From NCBI GenBank assembly GCA_009783525.1, contig WRDG01000029.1, positions 1-15,304 of the forward strand: 15,304 bases of DNA. Direction: 5' to 3'. The notes beneath the pieces are model-generated. The model was given only the letters and a program-made list of their open reading frames with translations, did no database searches and had not been told where the DNA came from. Below are positions 6,501-11,846 of the stretch, in pieces. Both the position numbers and the translations under genes were made by a program. This DNA is from Defluviitaleaceae bacterium (GTDB lineage: Bacteria; Bacillota; Clostridia; Lachnospirales; WQUN01). Numbering within the stretch: position 1 is the first letter of the stretch; every line of letters begins with the position of its first letter.

Positions 6501-8573
6501 GCTTAAATAATGCGTCCTTGCGTTGCTTTCCGCTGACATGACATAAATGCCCGCCGTGGCGTACGCGGGCGGCATGGTGAAAATATGCTGGCCGTACTGC
6601 CAGTTAGTCGTGTTGTTAAGCGTAGTCATCATAAATGTTTCGTTTGAGGATATAACCTGCGCCGCCGTTTGATAGCGCGCGCCGAAGTTGAAACCGAACG
6701 CCGAATCGGCTTTGTACAGACCGCGCAGCATATATGTGGTGTTGGGTTTGACGAGTGCTGCTATGTCGTGAGTAAGCCCTGCGCTCCAAGGTCCGGTCGC
6801 GTTGAGCCTAAGCCCGGGCGAGCGGTAGCCGAAATTGTTGTTATCCGGTTCGATGTTCCAGCCCCACCAGCCGGAAAAATCGAAAACGAAAGTTTTGTTT
6901 GCGTATTCTATTTCCGGTATGACCGGCAAAGCGGCCGGCGGCGGAGTGGGGGTGGGATCCGGTGTTGTAATCGGGGTGGGTGTTGCGGCCGGTGTAGGCG
7001 TGGGCGCAACAACAGCGCCGTCGTAAACTTCTATTTTTACTTCGGCGATGTATAGCGTGCCGCCGCCGCCGTCAAGCCTGATGTTTACGCCGGCTGCCCC
7101 CCACAGGGGATTATACTCGGCGCGGAACACCACGGAGGCAACCGTCCATTGTTCGTTGGTGGTTAGCGCCACAAAGGAACCTGCCGCCTGGCTGCCGCTC
7201 CAGCCGTAGCTTGCGCCCGCGGAAGCGTTTGCAAGCGTACCTACTGCGCGGTAGGTTACATGCAGCTGATACAGCTCGCCGCCCACCATAGGTGCGCGGT
7301 AGTTATGGAAATTTTTAAAGCCGACAGCCGGAACAACCAACACGTTGCCGAATGTGGCGTCGTTTATAAAATACATATTTTGTCCGCCGTCGTCGGACCA
7401 GTACATCCAATCGAGCCAGTCATTCGGGCCGAACTGCGAAGTGTCCGCAAAGTTTCCGTTCGGCAGAAGGTTCGGCTTGCCCGGGTCGGGGTTTGTAGTT
7501 GGAAGCGGGGCGGGCGTTGGCGTGGGTACTATCGGCTCTTCGGGCAGTGAGATTACAAACAGCTCGATCTTGTCGATGTTCAAATCATATAGCGGCTCAA
7601 TGTAAAACCGCGCGTTTGTTGTGTTTTCAAGCACGGTAAAAATAAGTTCGAACGGTTGGAACTCGTTGGTTGTCGTTCCGGCCGTTTTTGTGTTGGTATG
7701 GTCTTCGCCTTCTGAGTAATCCAGATTGGCCGGCACTCCGAAGCGCACCTGATGGCCGCCGTCGCGGGTTGCCGCGTACACGACCATTTTGTATGTGCCG
7801 CCGAGGACAACGATACTGTTAAGGACGCTTAACCTGGACATTCCTACAGCCCATTGCCCGCCCTGCAGGCGCAGGCTTGAAGACGCGCCGGGCGCGTAAA
7901 ATGCCGTGTCGATTGAAACTTCGCCCCAATAGGCAAAACCGTTTTGGCGGTTTATTACCTCATTATAGTTGCTTTCCGTAAGCGACCATATCGGGTCGTC
8001 TTTGGGATCGACTATCGGGGGCTCGGGCAGTGAGATTACAAACAGCTCGATTTTGTCGATGTTAAGGTCGCCGATCGGCTCCACATAAAACCGGGCGCTT
8101 GTGGCGTTTTCCTGCACGGTGAATACAAGTTCAAAAGGCTGGAACACATTGGTTGTTTGCCCGACCGTTTGAGTGTTGGCATGGGATTCGTCGCCGCCGT
8201 CAAGTCTTGCCGGTACTCCGAAACGCACATGATGTCCGCCGTCGCGGGTTGCTGCGTGCACAACCAATTTGTAGGAGCCGCCGGGGACAATAATAGTGTC
8301 TAACACATTTACGCGTTCCATTCCCACGCTCCATTGCGAACCTTGCAGGCGCAGGCTCGAGGATGCACCGGGGGCGTAAAACTCCGTGTCAATTGAACCG
8401 GCGCCCCAATGTGCAAAGCCGTTTTGGTAACCTAAAACCTCATTGTAATTGCTTGCCGTAAACGACCAAATCAAGTCGCCCGGCTGTGGCTGGGCCGCGC
8501 TTGCGGTTACGGGGGCAATCAGGCCGAACAGCATCGTAAGCGTCAGCGTGAAAGCCAAAATCTTTCTTTTCAT
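3558..8573 (-). CDS. Secreted multimodular GH5 glycoside hydrolase
   Basis: A 1671-residue extracellular polysaccharidase. The start at 8573 is chosen because MKRK begins a typical signal peptide (cleavage after ASA, about residue 26) and GGAGGGG stands nine bases upstream. Modules in order: two duplicated jelly-roll-like modules (about 34-183 and 196-346); PT-rich linker; CBM4/9-like module (368-516); PT linker; another carbohydrate-binding-like module (557-696); two Ig-like domains (700-862); GH5 catalytic domain (867-1240) with acid/base Glu1025 in NEP and nucleophile Glu1156 in GEYG; CBM4/9-like module (1242-1388); Cys-rich segment (1390-1431); CBM_X2-like module (1441-1553); second Cys-rich segment (1556-1582); and an unassigned C-terminal domain. 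GH5 covers beta-glucanases, mannanases and others, so the substrate is not fixed. No dockerin, LPXTG or SLH anchor is seen. Confidence 0.93.
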   Translation of the reverse strand: MKRKILAFTLTLTMLFGLIAPVTASAAQPQPGDLIWSFTASNYNEVLGYQNGFAHWGAGSIDTEFYAPGASSSLRLQGSQWSVGMERVNVLDTIIVPGGSYKLVVHAATRDGGHHVRFGVPARLDGGDESHANTQTVGQTTNVFQPFELVFTVQENATSARFYVEPIGDLNIDKIELFVISLPEPPIVDPKDDPIWSLTESNYNEVINRQNGFAYWGEVSIDTAFYAPGASSSLRLQGGQWAVGMSRLSVLNSIVVLGGTYKMVVYAATRDGGHQVRFGVPANLDYSEGEDHTNTKTAGTTTNEFQPFELIFTVLENTTNARFYIEPLYDLNIDKIELFVISLPEEPIVPTPTPAPLPTTNPDPGKPNLLPNGNFADTSQFGPNDWLDWMYWSDDGGQNMYFINDATFGNVLVVPAVGFKNFHNYRAPMVGGELYQLHVTYRAVGTLANASAGASYGWSGSQAAGSFVALTTNEQWTVASVVFRAEYNPLWGAAGVNIRLDGGGGTLYIAEVKIEVYDGAVVAPTPTPAATPTPITTPDPTPTPPPAALPVIPEIEYANKTFVFDFSGWWGWNIEPDNNNFGYRSPGLRLNATGPWSAGLTHDIAALVKPNTTYMLRGLYKADSAFGFNFGARYQTAAQVISSNETFMMTTLNNTTNWQYGQHIFTMPPAYATAGIYVMSAESNARTHYLSDMELIELKANSVSVAQPPFINTYDTGQALNLNGLILRVGYASVEYVATINVTNDMDGLTVSGYDPFADGMQTVSLTYLGIPFSIDVLVMEGGLDPVAIAPKAHANRTLYWEGEEFDFTGTAFFYQKRNGDSEVITATAAMIDSSAFDKNTKGTYPIVVSYDGFSYTYTATVSGQEHFYIGINPTTGDPAIIDPNGEVFIPLGVNVNGNAMWGGRNGRDSSSVLQDLNLIADIWQFNTIRVVMTQHFNHPNVQNRHWHYDDIDAIVEAFTAKGIVCMLEMHDPLSNFYPDFTQNGPLNGSRDGYPVNLVDFAAEWVRIATKYKDNPYVWINLLNEPTVLTSYGDAWFTAWKNFLFAENGKTYPAGYSHQFDVDVQFYIHDYILTALKEADINNLICINENHYGQSAYNENDPDGPGSFILNKGRELDAKHGKILYALHPYGWADLLRMENFVKDCYARGLMINFGEYGAVWGDLTTHKSTMNVYTVGLQYNVGRLYWDWSNDNMSVVDRNKPGVTGGWGWEIDRVDGTKPTNLSWFGELVWADSRGTLTLPIKRFIFPIIVNGDFANGLSPWHNFGGLRLVQGGSHDLTDCAELMAGHDYTGQALDTDNLIPGATYTLSAWGRLGIESNYYEIGLAFTAVGIEGEPHIRVPEFTSTVWAHHEVTFTLPANDLRTARIYAWGPNGSVPFFFDKVDIVLVYCSDCGEAVCECKDEDPCNVCGEDPCVCVYCDVCGELEDDCTCEVPTPTPTPLPAIVFVDGDDEVSEIEVVLDDEATLVIKISNVDFSAEYENGIEGSINGLTFAELNFINGIHYVISPGSIIFTITAEGLKLLALQGSGFIEDGINVVLFVEDFPVEASFTLTVVPCIDCGEYPCVCEEDDKCEVCGKDPCVCVSIVGYSNAKFISIVETSKNSRVWTLTFSVTTKMSNNTTVVKNFAVALEGNNANLDGVFKFAASHELAGFKLQYDIKGNGSNIKDFKLI

Positions 8574-8582
8574 ACTCTGTTT

Positions 8583-8589
8583 CCCCTCC
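8583..8589 (-). promoter_or_regulatory. Ribosome binding site of the GH5 gene
   Basis: GGAGGGG on the minus strand, nine bases before the ATG at 8573. It decides the start against the in-frame ATG at 8636, which has no such site and would place 21 charged residues before the signal peptide. Confidence 0.85.
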
Positions 8590-8601
8590 AAGGTTATTTT
8601 G

Positions 8602-8630
8602 CCTCTTTTCGCTTGGGGTTGAGGTTCCCC
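8602..8630 (-). promoter_or_regulatory. Candidate H-type pseudoknot in the GH5 leader
   Basis: Read on the minus strand: GGGG (8630-8627), AA, CCTC (8624-8621), AA, CCCC (8618-8615), a nine-base A-rich stretch, then GAGG (8605-8602). GGGG can pair with CCCC, and CCTC in its loop can pair with GAGG downstream, giving an H-type pseudoknot. The leader of the gene at 15032 has the same layout, with CCCC and GGGG in the second stem, a compensatory U-A to C-G change. Exactly 12 nt separate the element from the Shine-Dalgarno sequence in both. The ligand or trigger is unknown; the fold is an inference from two sequences. Confidence 0.5.
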
Positions 8631-8726
8631 GTGCAAAGAAACACCGATGGTGTTTCTTCATTGCACAGAAACACCGATGGTGTTTCTTCATTGCACAGAA
8701 ACACCGATGGTGTTTCTTCATTGCTG
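8631..8726 (-). repeat. Hairpin-unit array C (3 units)
   Basis: Three near-identical units with perfect palindromes GAAACACC-GAT-GGTGTTTC at 8638-8656, 8668-8686 and 8698-8716, a 30-bp period, separated by TTCATTGCACA. On the minus strand the units read in the direction of the GH5 gene and lie in its 5' leader, directly before the candidate pseudoknot. The loop here is GAT (ATC on the coding strand), unlike GAA/TTC elsewhere. Confidence 0.88.
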
Positions 8727-8813
8727 TGCGGCGCCGAAAAAAACATTCTTCGGGAGTTTGTTTAAATAAAACATTTAATTAAAACTGCCCCGAAAAAAAA
8801 ACACCTTAGTATC

Positions 8814-8841
8814 ATTATACAGGCGTATTTGACAATGTCTT
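8814..8841 (-). promoter_or_regulatory. Candidate sigma-A-type promoter of the GH5 gene
   Basis: On the minus strand a perfect TATAAT (8819-8814) is preceded, 16 bases away, by AAGACA (8841-8836; four of six match the consensus). Transcription from here would give a leader of about 230 nt carrying hairpin array C and the candidate pseudoknot. The rest of 8727-8980 has no gene. Confidence 0.45.
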
Positions 8842-8875
8842 ACCATACCTTTGCTCATTTTTTTAACATTTTTTT

Positions 8876-8959
8876 ATTTCGATTAGAATGCAATGTATTC
8901 CAAGTAATGCAAAGCATTCCAAACAGCCGTTCAGTGATTTGCAATTAATCATCGAATAC
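8876..8959. repeat. Possible diverged copy of the nested inverted-repeat element (E3)
   Basis: The right end TTGCAATTAATCATCGAATAC (8939-8959) closely matches the ends of the 3381-3480 element. The left end ATTTCGATTAGAATGCAA (8876-8893) is a weaker inverted match. Between them GAATGC/GCATTC form a short inverted repeat. The internal blocks of E1 and E2 are not recognisable, so this may be a relic or a solo end. Confidence 0.35.
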
Positions 8960-8980
8960 ATAATGCTTGGCGGGCGGTCG

Positions 8981-9697
8981 TCAAAAGATAAAAAAAAACG
9001 GGATCCCGAACGAAACATACATAATGACGAAAAAAATCGTGTTAATAATTACGTAAAATAAAAATTCTTTGAAGCGGCCGCGTTCGGAATAGTGAGACTT
9101 GATTTTTTTTAGAAAAGATAAGGGACGCAGGAGATCCCAAGTATTGAACCGTATGACCCGGCCCAAATATATGCCGACCACTATTAAAAAGATGATTCCG
9201 ACGCCGCTGAAAAACAGCGCCGCATAATTCGAAGCCGTGAGCGCCTGCGGATCAAAAACAACCAAAAAGGAAAGCTGGATGATCACAATATTTGCCAATG
9301 TGTTTACGATCCCGGATAAAGCAAATGAAAGAACGGAGACAATATCATACCAAATGGGAACTTCCTTTTCGTCCGTCGATCTGTGGTTTAAGTTAAGCTC
9401 CGTTATCAGATAGCCCGCGTTAGGCAAAAACAGCAGCCAAACCAACAGGCCGGCAAAGTAAATGACATAGGCCGGCGCAAGTAAAAATTCGATTTCCGCA
9501 TAAACCCTTAGTATTGAAAGCGCTAAAAAAATAAGGATATTCGCCGCTAAAATTAAAAGCGGCAAAACGGAAAGCACAAAATTTTTAAGCATGGGCCTGT
9601 AAACTTTTACCTTGAAAATTTTAGGGCGTATGCTGATAGTAATGTAGGCAAACAAATTTAACAGCAGTATCCCCAAAAACAATGATAAAAAATTCAT
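8981..9697 (-). CDS. DUF1361-type integral membrane protein
   Basis: 238 residues, strongly hydrophobic, with six or seven predicted membrane helices (about residues 1-23, 40-62, 70-95, 118-150 as one or two, 160-185 and 215-238). The family look comes from the FLPNAGYLITEL block (about 91-102), WYD at the start of a helix, and GIYLGRVIRFNTWDLL (about 180-195), which resemble DUF1361 proteins. The biochemical role of that family is not established. The ribosome binding site AAAGGA stands eight bases before the ATG. It lies 99 bases downstream of the sulfatase gene on the same strand and might be cotranscribed, but no functional link is evident. Confidence 0.82.
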   Translation of the reverse strand: MNFLSLFLGILLLNLFAYITISIRPKIFKVKVYRPMLKNFVLSVLPLLILAANILIFLALSILRVYAEIEFLLAPAYVIYFAGLLVWLLFLPNAGYLITELNLNHRSTDEKEVPIWYDIVSVLSFALSGIVNTLANIVIIQLSFLVVFDPQALTASNYAALFFSGVGIIFLIVVGIYLGRVIRFNTWDLLRPLSFLKKIKSHYSERGRFKEFLFYVIINTIFFVIMYVSFGIPFFFIF

Positions 9698-9796
9698 TAT
9701 GATCTTCCTTTAAAAACATGGATTCGCAAGGGAACATCCGTAAACTTATAATTAGTTGTCATTAATGAAAAAAGCGTTCAAGCGGCGCAGGTATCA

Positions 9797-11185
9797 TCAA
9801 AACACCGATTCGGGGTTGAACTGCCTTACAACTTCCGTCATCTCTATTTTTATTTTTTCCGCTTCCGGCTCGTCCCAAAGATTTGTTTTTTCGCCCGGAT
9901 CCGAAGCGAGGTCGTACAGCTCGCCGCGCGTTTCGCCCCGGTACAGCACAATTTTGTGCCGCTCGCTTCTTGCCGCGACCATAAAGTCTGCGCCGTGCCA
10001 GACATTGTCGCGCCCGTGCTCGGCGAAAATATATTTTCGGCCCGTGTTGCCGGCAAGATCCAAGGGCTCCGCGTCCCACGCGGGCTTTTTTATTTGCGCA
10101 TAATCAAGCAGCAGATCCGCCGCGTCCATCTGCTGCGCGAGCGCGGTGTGCTTCGTGCCGGGTTTGATGCGGCCGGGGGCGCGGATTATCATAGGCACGC
10201 GCAGTATTTCGTCGTACATCGTCCATTTTTGAATATGGCCGTGGTCGCCCGTGCAGTCGCCGTGGTCCGACGTGAACATCACGACGGAATTTTCGAGCAG
10301 CCCCTTTTCTTGCAACGCATCCATGATTTGCCCAACCTTTTCGTCGATGAGCGTCATGTTGGCCGCGTAATGGCGGCGCAGACGCTGCAGCGCGCCGCGG
10401 CTCGGGCGTTTTTGCCAGCGGATCGCGTCGTGGTTGCCTGTGATCATTTCGGTTCGGTAAATATCGTGGACGGGCGGCTGGCAGCGCAGTTCCTCTTCGG
10501 TTACGTTCGGCAGGGGCAGCTCCGCGTCCGCGTACATGTCAATATACCTCTGCGGCGGGTCGTAGGGCGGGTGCGGGCCGGGGAAGCCTATTTGCAAAAA
10601 AAGCGGCCTGTCCGGCTCGGGTTCATACTCGCCGATAATTTTTAACGCCATGTCTCCGGTGAAAACATCGGGGTGGAAGCGTTCTTCGAGCGGCCACTCG
10701 TATGCACCGAGCGCTTCTTCATAACTCGGATAATTTTTTTTGTATGAATCGCGGCCCGGCTTTTCCTGCCCGTTGAACAATAAAAATTTGTCCCATTCGT
10801 CGAACAGGCGGCGCTCGATATTTTGGCGCGGCCTGTCTTTGTTTTCCACCACGAACCGCTGATGGAAGCCGCAGTCCGCGTCGTAGGGCACCGTGTGCAT
10901 CTTGCCCGCGTTTACGCAGCAATAGCCCGCGCCGCGCAGGCTCTCGACCCACGAATGCGTCCAGCCGTGCCCGTTTGTGTACACATTGCCGCCGTGCGGG
11001 TACAGCCCGTTAAAAAAGCTGAAGCGCGACGGCACGCATGAGGGCGCGGCGCAAAAGACGTTGGTGCAGCAGGCGCCCTCGGCCTTCATGCGGTCGAGGT
11101 TTGGAGTGAAGGCGAAGCTGTCGAAGCGCTGCTGATCCGTGATTATTAAAATTATGTTCGGGCGGTTTGAATTTTTTAGGTTCAT
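9797..11185 (-). CDS. Formylglycine-dependent (type I) sulfatase
   Basis: A 462-residue hydrolase of sulfate esters in the alkaline phosphatase superfamily. The start at 11185 is preferred because AGAGGA lies eight bases upstream and the protein begins right before the core strand IILIITDQQRFDS. Motifs: TDQ with metal ligand Asp17; CVPSR with Cys50, the residue converted to formylglycine; TSDHGD with Asp307-His308 as metal ligands; and the usual end ELYDLASDPGEKTNLWDEP. Activity needs a maturase not seen in this window. There is no signal peptide, so it should act in the cytoplasm. The divergent neighbour is a GH38 mannosidase, which fits desulfation of imported glycans. Related phosphonate monoester hydrolases share the fold, so the substrate is open. 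Confidence 0.93.
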   Translation of the reverse strand: MNLKNSNRPNIILIITDQQRFDSFAFTPNLDRMKAEGACCTNVFCAAPSCVPSRFSFFNGLYPHGGNVYTNGHGWTHSWVESLRGAGYCCVNAGKMHTVPYDADCGFHQRFVVENKDRPRQNIERRLFDEWDKFLLFNGQEKPGRDSYKKNYPSYEEALGAYEWPLEERFHPDVFTGDMALKIIGEYEPEPDRPLFLQIGFPGPHPPYDPPQRYIDMYADAELPLPNVTEEELRCQPPVHDIYRTEMITGNHDAIRWQKRPSRGALQRLRRHYAANMTLIDEKVGQIMDALQEKGLLENSVVMFTSDHGDCTGDHGHIQKWTMYDEILRVPMIIRAPGRIKPGTKHTALAQQMDAADLLLDYAQIKKPAWDAEPLDLAGNTGRKYIFAEHGRDNVWHGADFMVAARSERHKIVLYRGETRGELYDLASDPGEKTNLWDEPEAEKIKIEMTEVVRQFNPESVF

Positions 11186-11276
11186 TGTTATTCCTCTTTC
11201 TATCCGGCGCGCCGGGGGCGTTATTTCGACGTTTTCGATGGGGATCACCCCCGCGTGCTTTCTATCCGGCGTGTAG

Positions 11277-11295
11277 GGGCGGCGCCTTGCCGCCC
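11277..11295. repeat. GC-rich hairpin upstream of the sulfatase gene
   Basis: GGGCGGC-GCCTT-GCCGCCC, a perfect 7-bp stem with a 5-nt loop, preceded by GTAGG. Palindromes of this GTAGGGGCGGC type are common dispersed repeats in clostridial-type genomes. The sulfatase frame stays open through it, which is the reason a longer, false start is possible. Confidence 0.6.
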
Positions 11296-11303
11296 GTGCA
11301 ATT

Positions 11304-11395
11304 GTCATTTTGAGCCGCAGGCGAAGAATCTTTAAAACCCTTCGGGGAGTTTACCCTGAGCGTGATAAGATTCTTCGCCTTCGGCTCAGAATGAC
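11304..11395. repeat. 92-bp inverted repeat, copy 1
   Basis: 29-bp arms at 11304-11332 and 11367-11395, with 27 of 29 positions complementary, beginning GTCATTTTGAGCCGCAGG and ending CTTCGGCTCAGAATGAC. The arms are separated by 34 bases that include CCCTTCGGGG. It is flanked by GTGCAATTG and CAATTGCAC. It resembles the widespread bacterial intergenic repeat with ends GTCATTCTGAGC. Confidence 0.85.
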
Positions 11396-11448
11396 TAACG
11401 AAACAATTGCACAGCAGCATTGCAGGCGTCGCTGTTGGGTTTGCGAAT

Positions 11449-11540
11449 GTCATTCTGAGCCGCAGGCGAAGAATCTTTAAGACTCTTCGGGGAATTTACC
11501 CTGAGCGTGATAAGATTCTTCGCCTTCGGCTCAGAATGAC
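11449..11540. repeat. 92-bp inverted repeat, copy 2
   Basis: Same length and sequence organisation as 11304-11395; arms at 11449-11477 and 11512-11540. The spacer differs at a few bases (for example GACTCTTCGG). Its right arm runs straight into the 21-bp tandem array, whose unit equals the last part of this arm plus ATG. Confidence 0.87.
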
Positions 11541-11729
11541 ATGCCTTCGGCTCAGAATGACATGCCTTCGGCTCAGAATGACATGCCTTCGGCTCAGAAT
11601 GACATGCCAGCGGCTCGTGGTGACATGCCTGCGGCTCAGAATGACATGCCTTCGGCTCAGAATGACATGCCAGCGGCTCGTGGTGACACGCCTTCGGCTC
11701 AGAATGACACGCCTTCGGCTCGGGGAGAC
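11541..11729 (+). repeat. Nine tandem 21-bp units
   Basis: Exactly nine 21-bp units with no gaps, typically ATGCCTTCGGCTCAG followed by AATGAC. Variants carry AGC or TGC in the GCC-NNN-GGC core and CGTGGTGAC, or in the last unit CGGGGAGAC, in the second half. Units 4 and 7 are the same CGTGG variant, so the array probably grew by multi-unit duplication. The array has probably arisen by amplification of the end of the neighbouring 92-bp inverted repeat. Being 21 bp, it leaves frames open on both strands, but no start signal supports translation. Confidence 0.9.
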
Positions 11730-11797
11730 AAACAAAACAATTGCACAGCAACATTGCGAGGCGTCGCGCCGTGCGGCATTTGCAAGCGATGATATAG

Positions 11798-11803
11798 TAT
11801 AAT
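11798..11803 (+). promoter_or_regulatory. Probable -10 box of the mannosidase gene
   Basis: A perfect TATAAT stands 43 bases before the ATG of the GH38 gene, giving a leader of about 35 nt. The expected -35 position (GGCATT, 11775-11780) is a poor match, so the promoter may need an activator. TGCAAGCGATGATA at 11781-11794 matches a cre (CcpA) site at all but two informative positions, which is too weak to annotate as an operator. Confidence 0.5.
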
Positions 11804-11846
11804 TTGTTTGCAAATCAATGCTAAAAAAATTAAAAGGCGGTTATGT

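Larger units (their letters stand above)
11186..11846. other. Repeat-dense divergent intergenic region
   Basis: About 660 bases between the sulfatase (-) and mannosidase (+) genes, with no credible gene. From left to right it holds a 14-bp direct repeat CTTTCTATCCGGCG (11196-11209 and 11258-11271), a GC-rich hairpin (11277-11295), two copies of a 92-bp inverted repeat, nine tandem 21-bp units and the mannosidase promoter. A segment starting AAACAATTGCACAGCA occurs at about 11401-11432 and again, slightly changed, at about 11733-11767. Confidence 0.75.

Noticed and set aside
8574..8636. A longer GH5 protein starting at 8636
   Set aside because: It would bury the signal peptide behind 21 charged residues and lie across the pseudoknot-like leader; GGAGGGG fits the start at 8573.
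8440..8721. A minus-strand frame encoding MKKHHRCFCA repeats ahead of and overlapping the GH5 start
   Set aside because: It results from the 30-bp unit length being ten codons; it overlaps the signal-peptide coding region out of frame and has no ribosome binding site.
11186..11308. A longer sulfatase starting at 11308
   Set aside because: The extra 41 residues are encoded by repeat DNA, with no ribosome binding site; the start at 11185 has AGAGGA at good spacing and begins at the family core.
11781..11794. A CcpA (cre) operator in the mannosidase promoter
   Set aside because: Two informative positions of the consensus are wrong, so chance cannot be excluded; mentioned only as a note.
11407..11802. 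Open frames on both strands across the 21-bp array
   Set aside because: A 21-bp period keeps frames open automatically; the products are pure repeats with no start signal.
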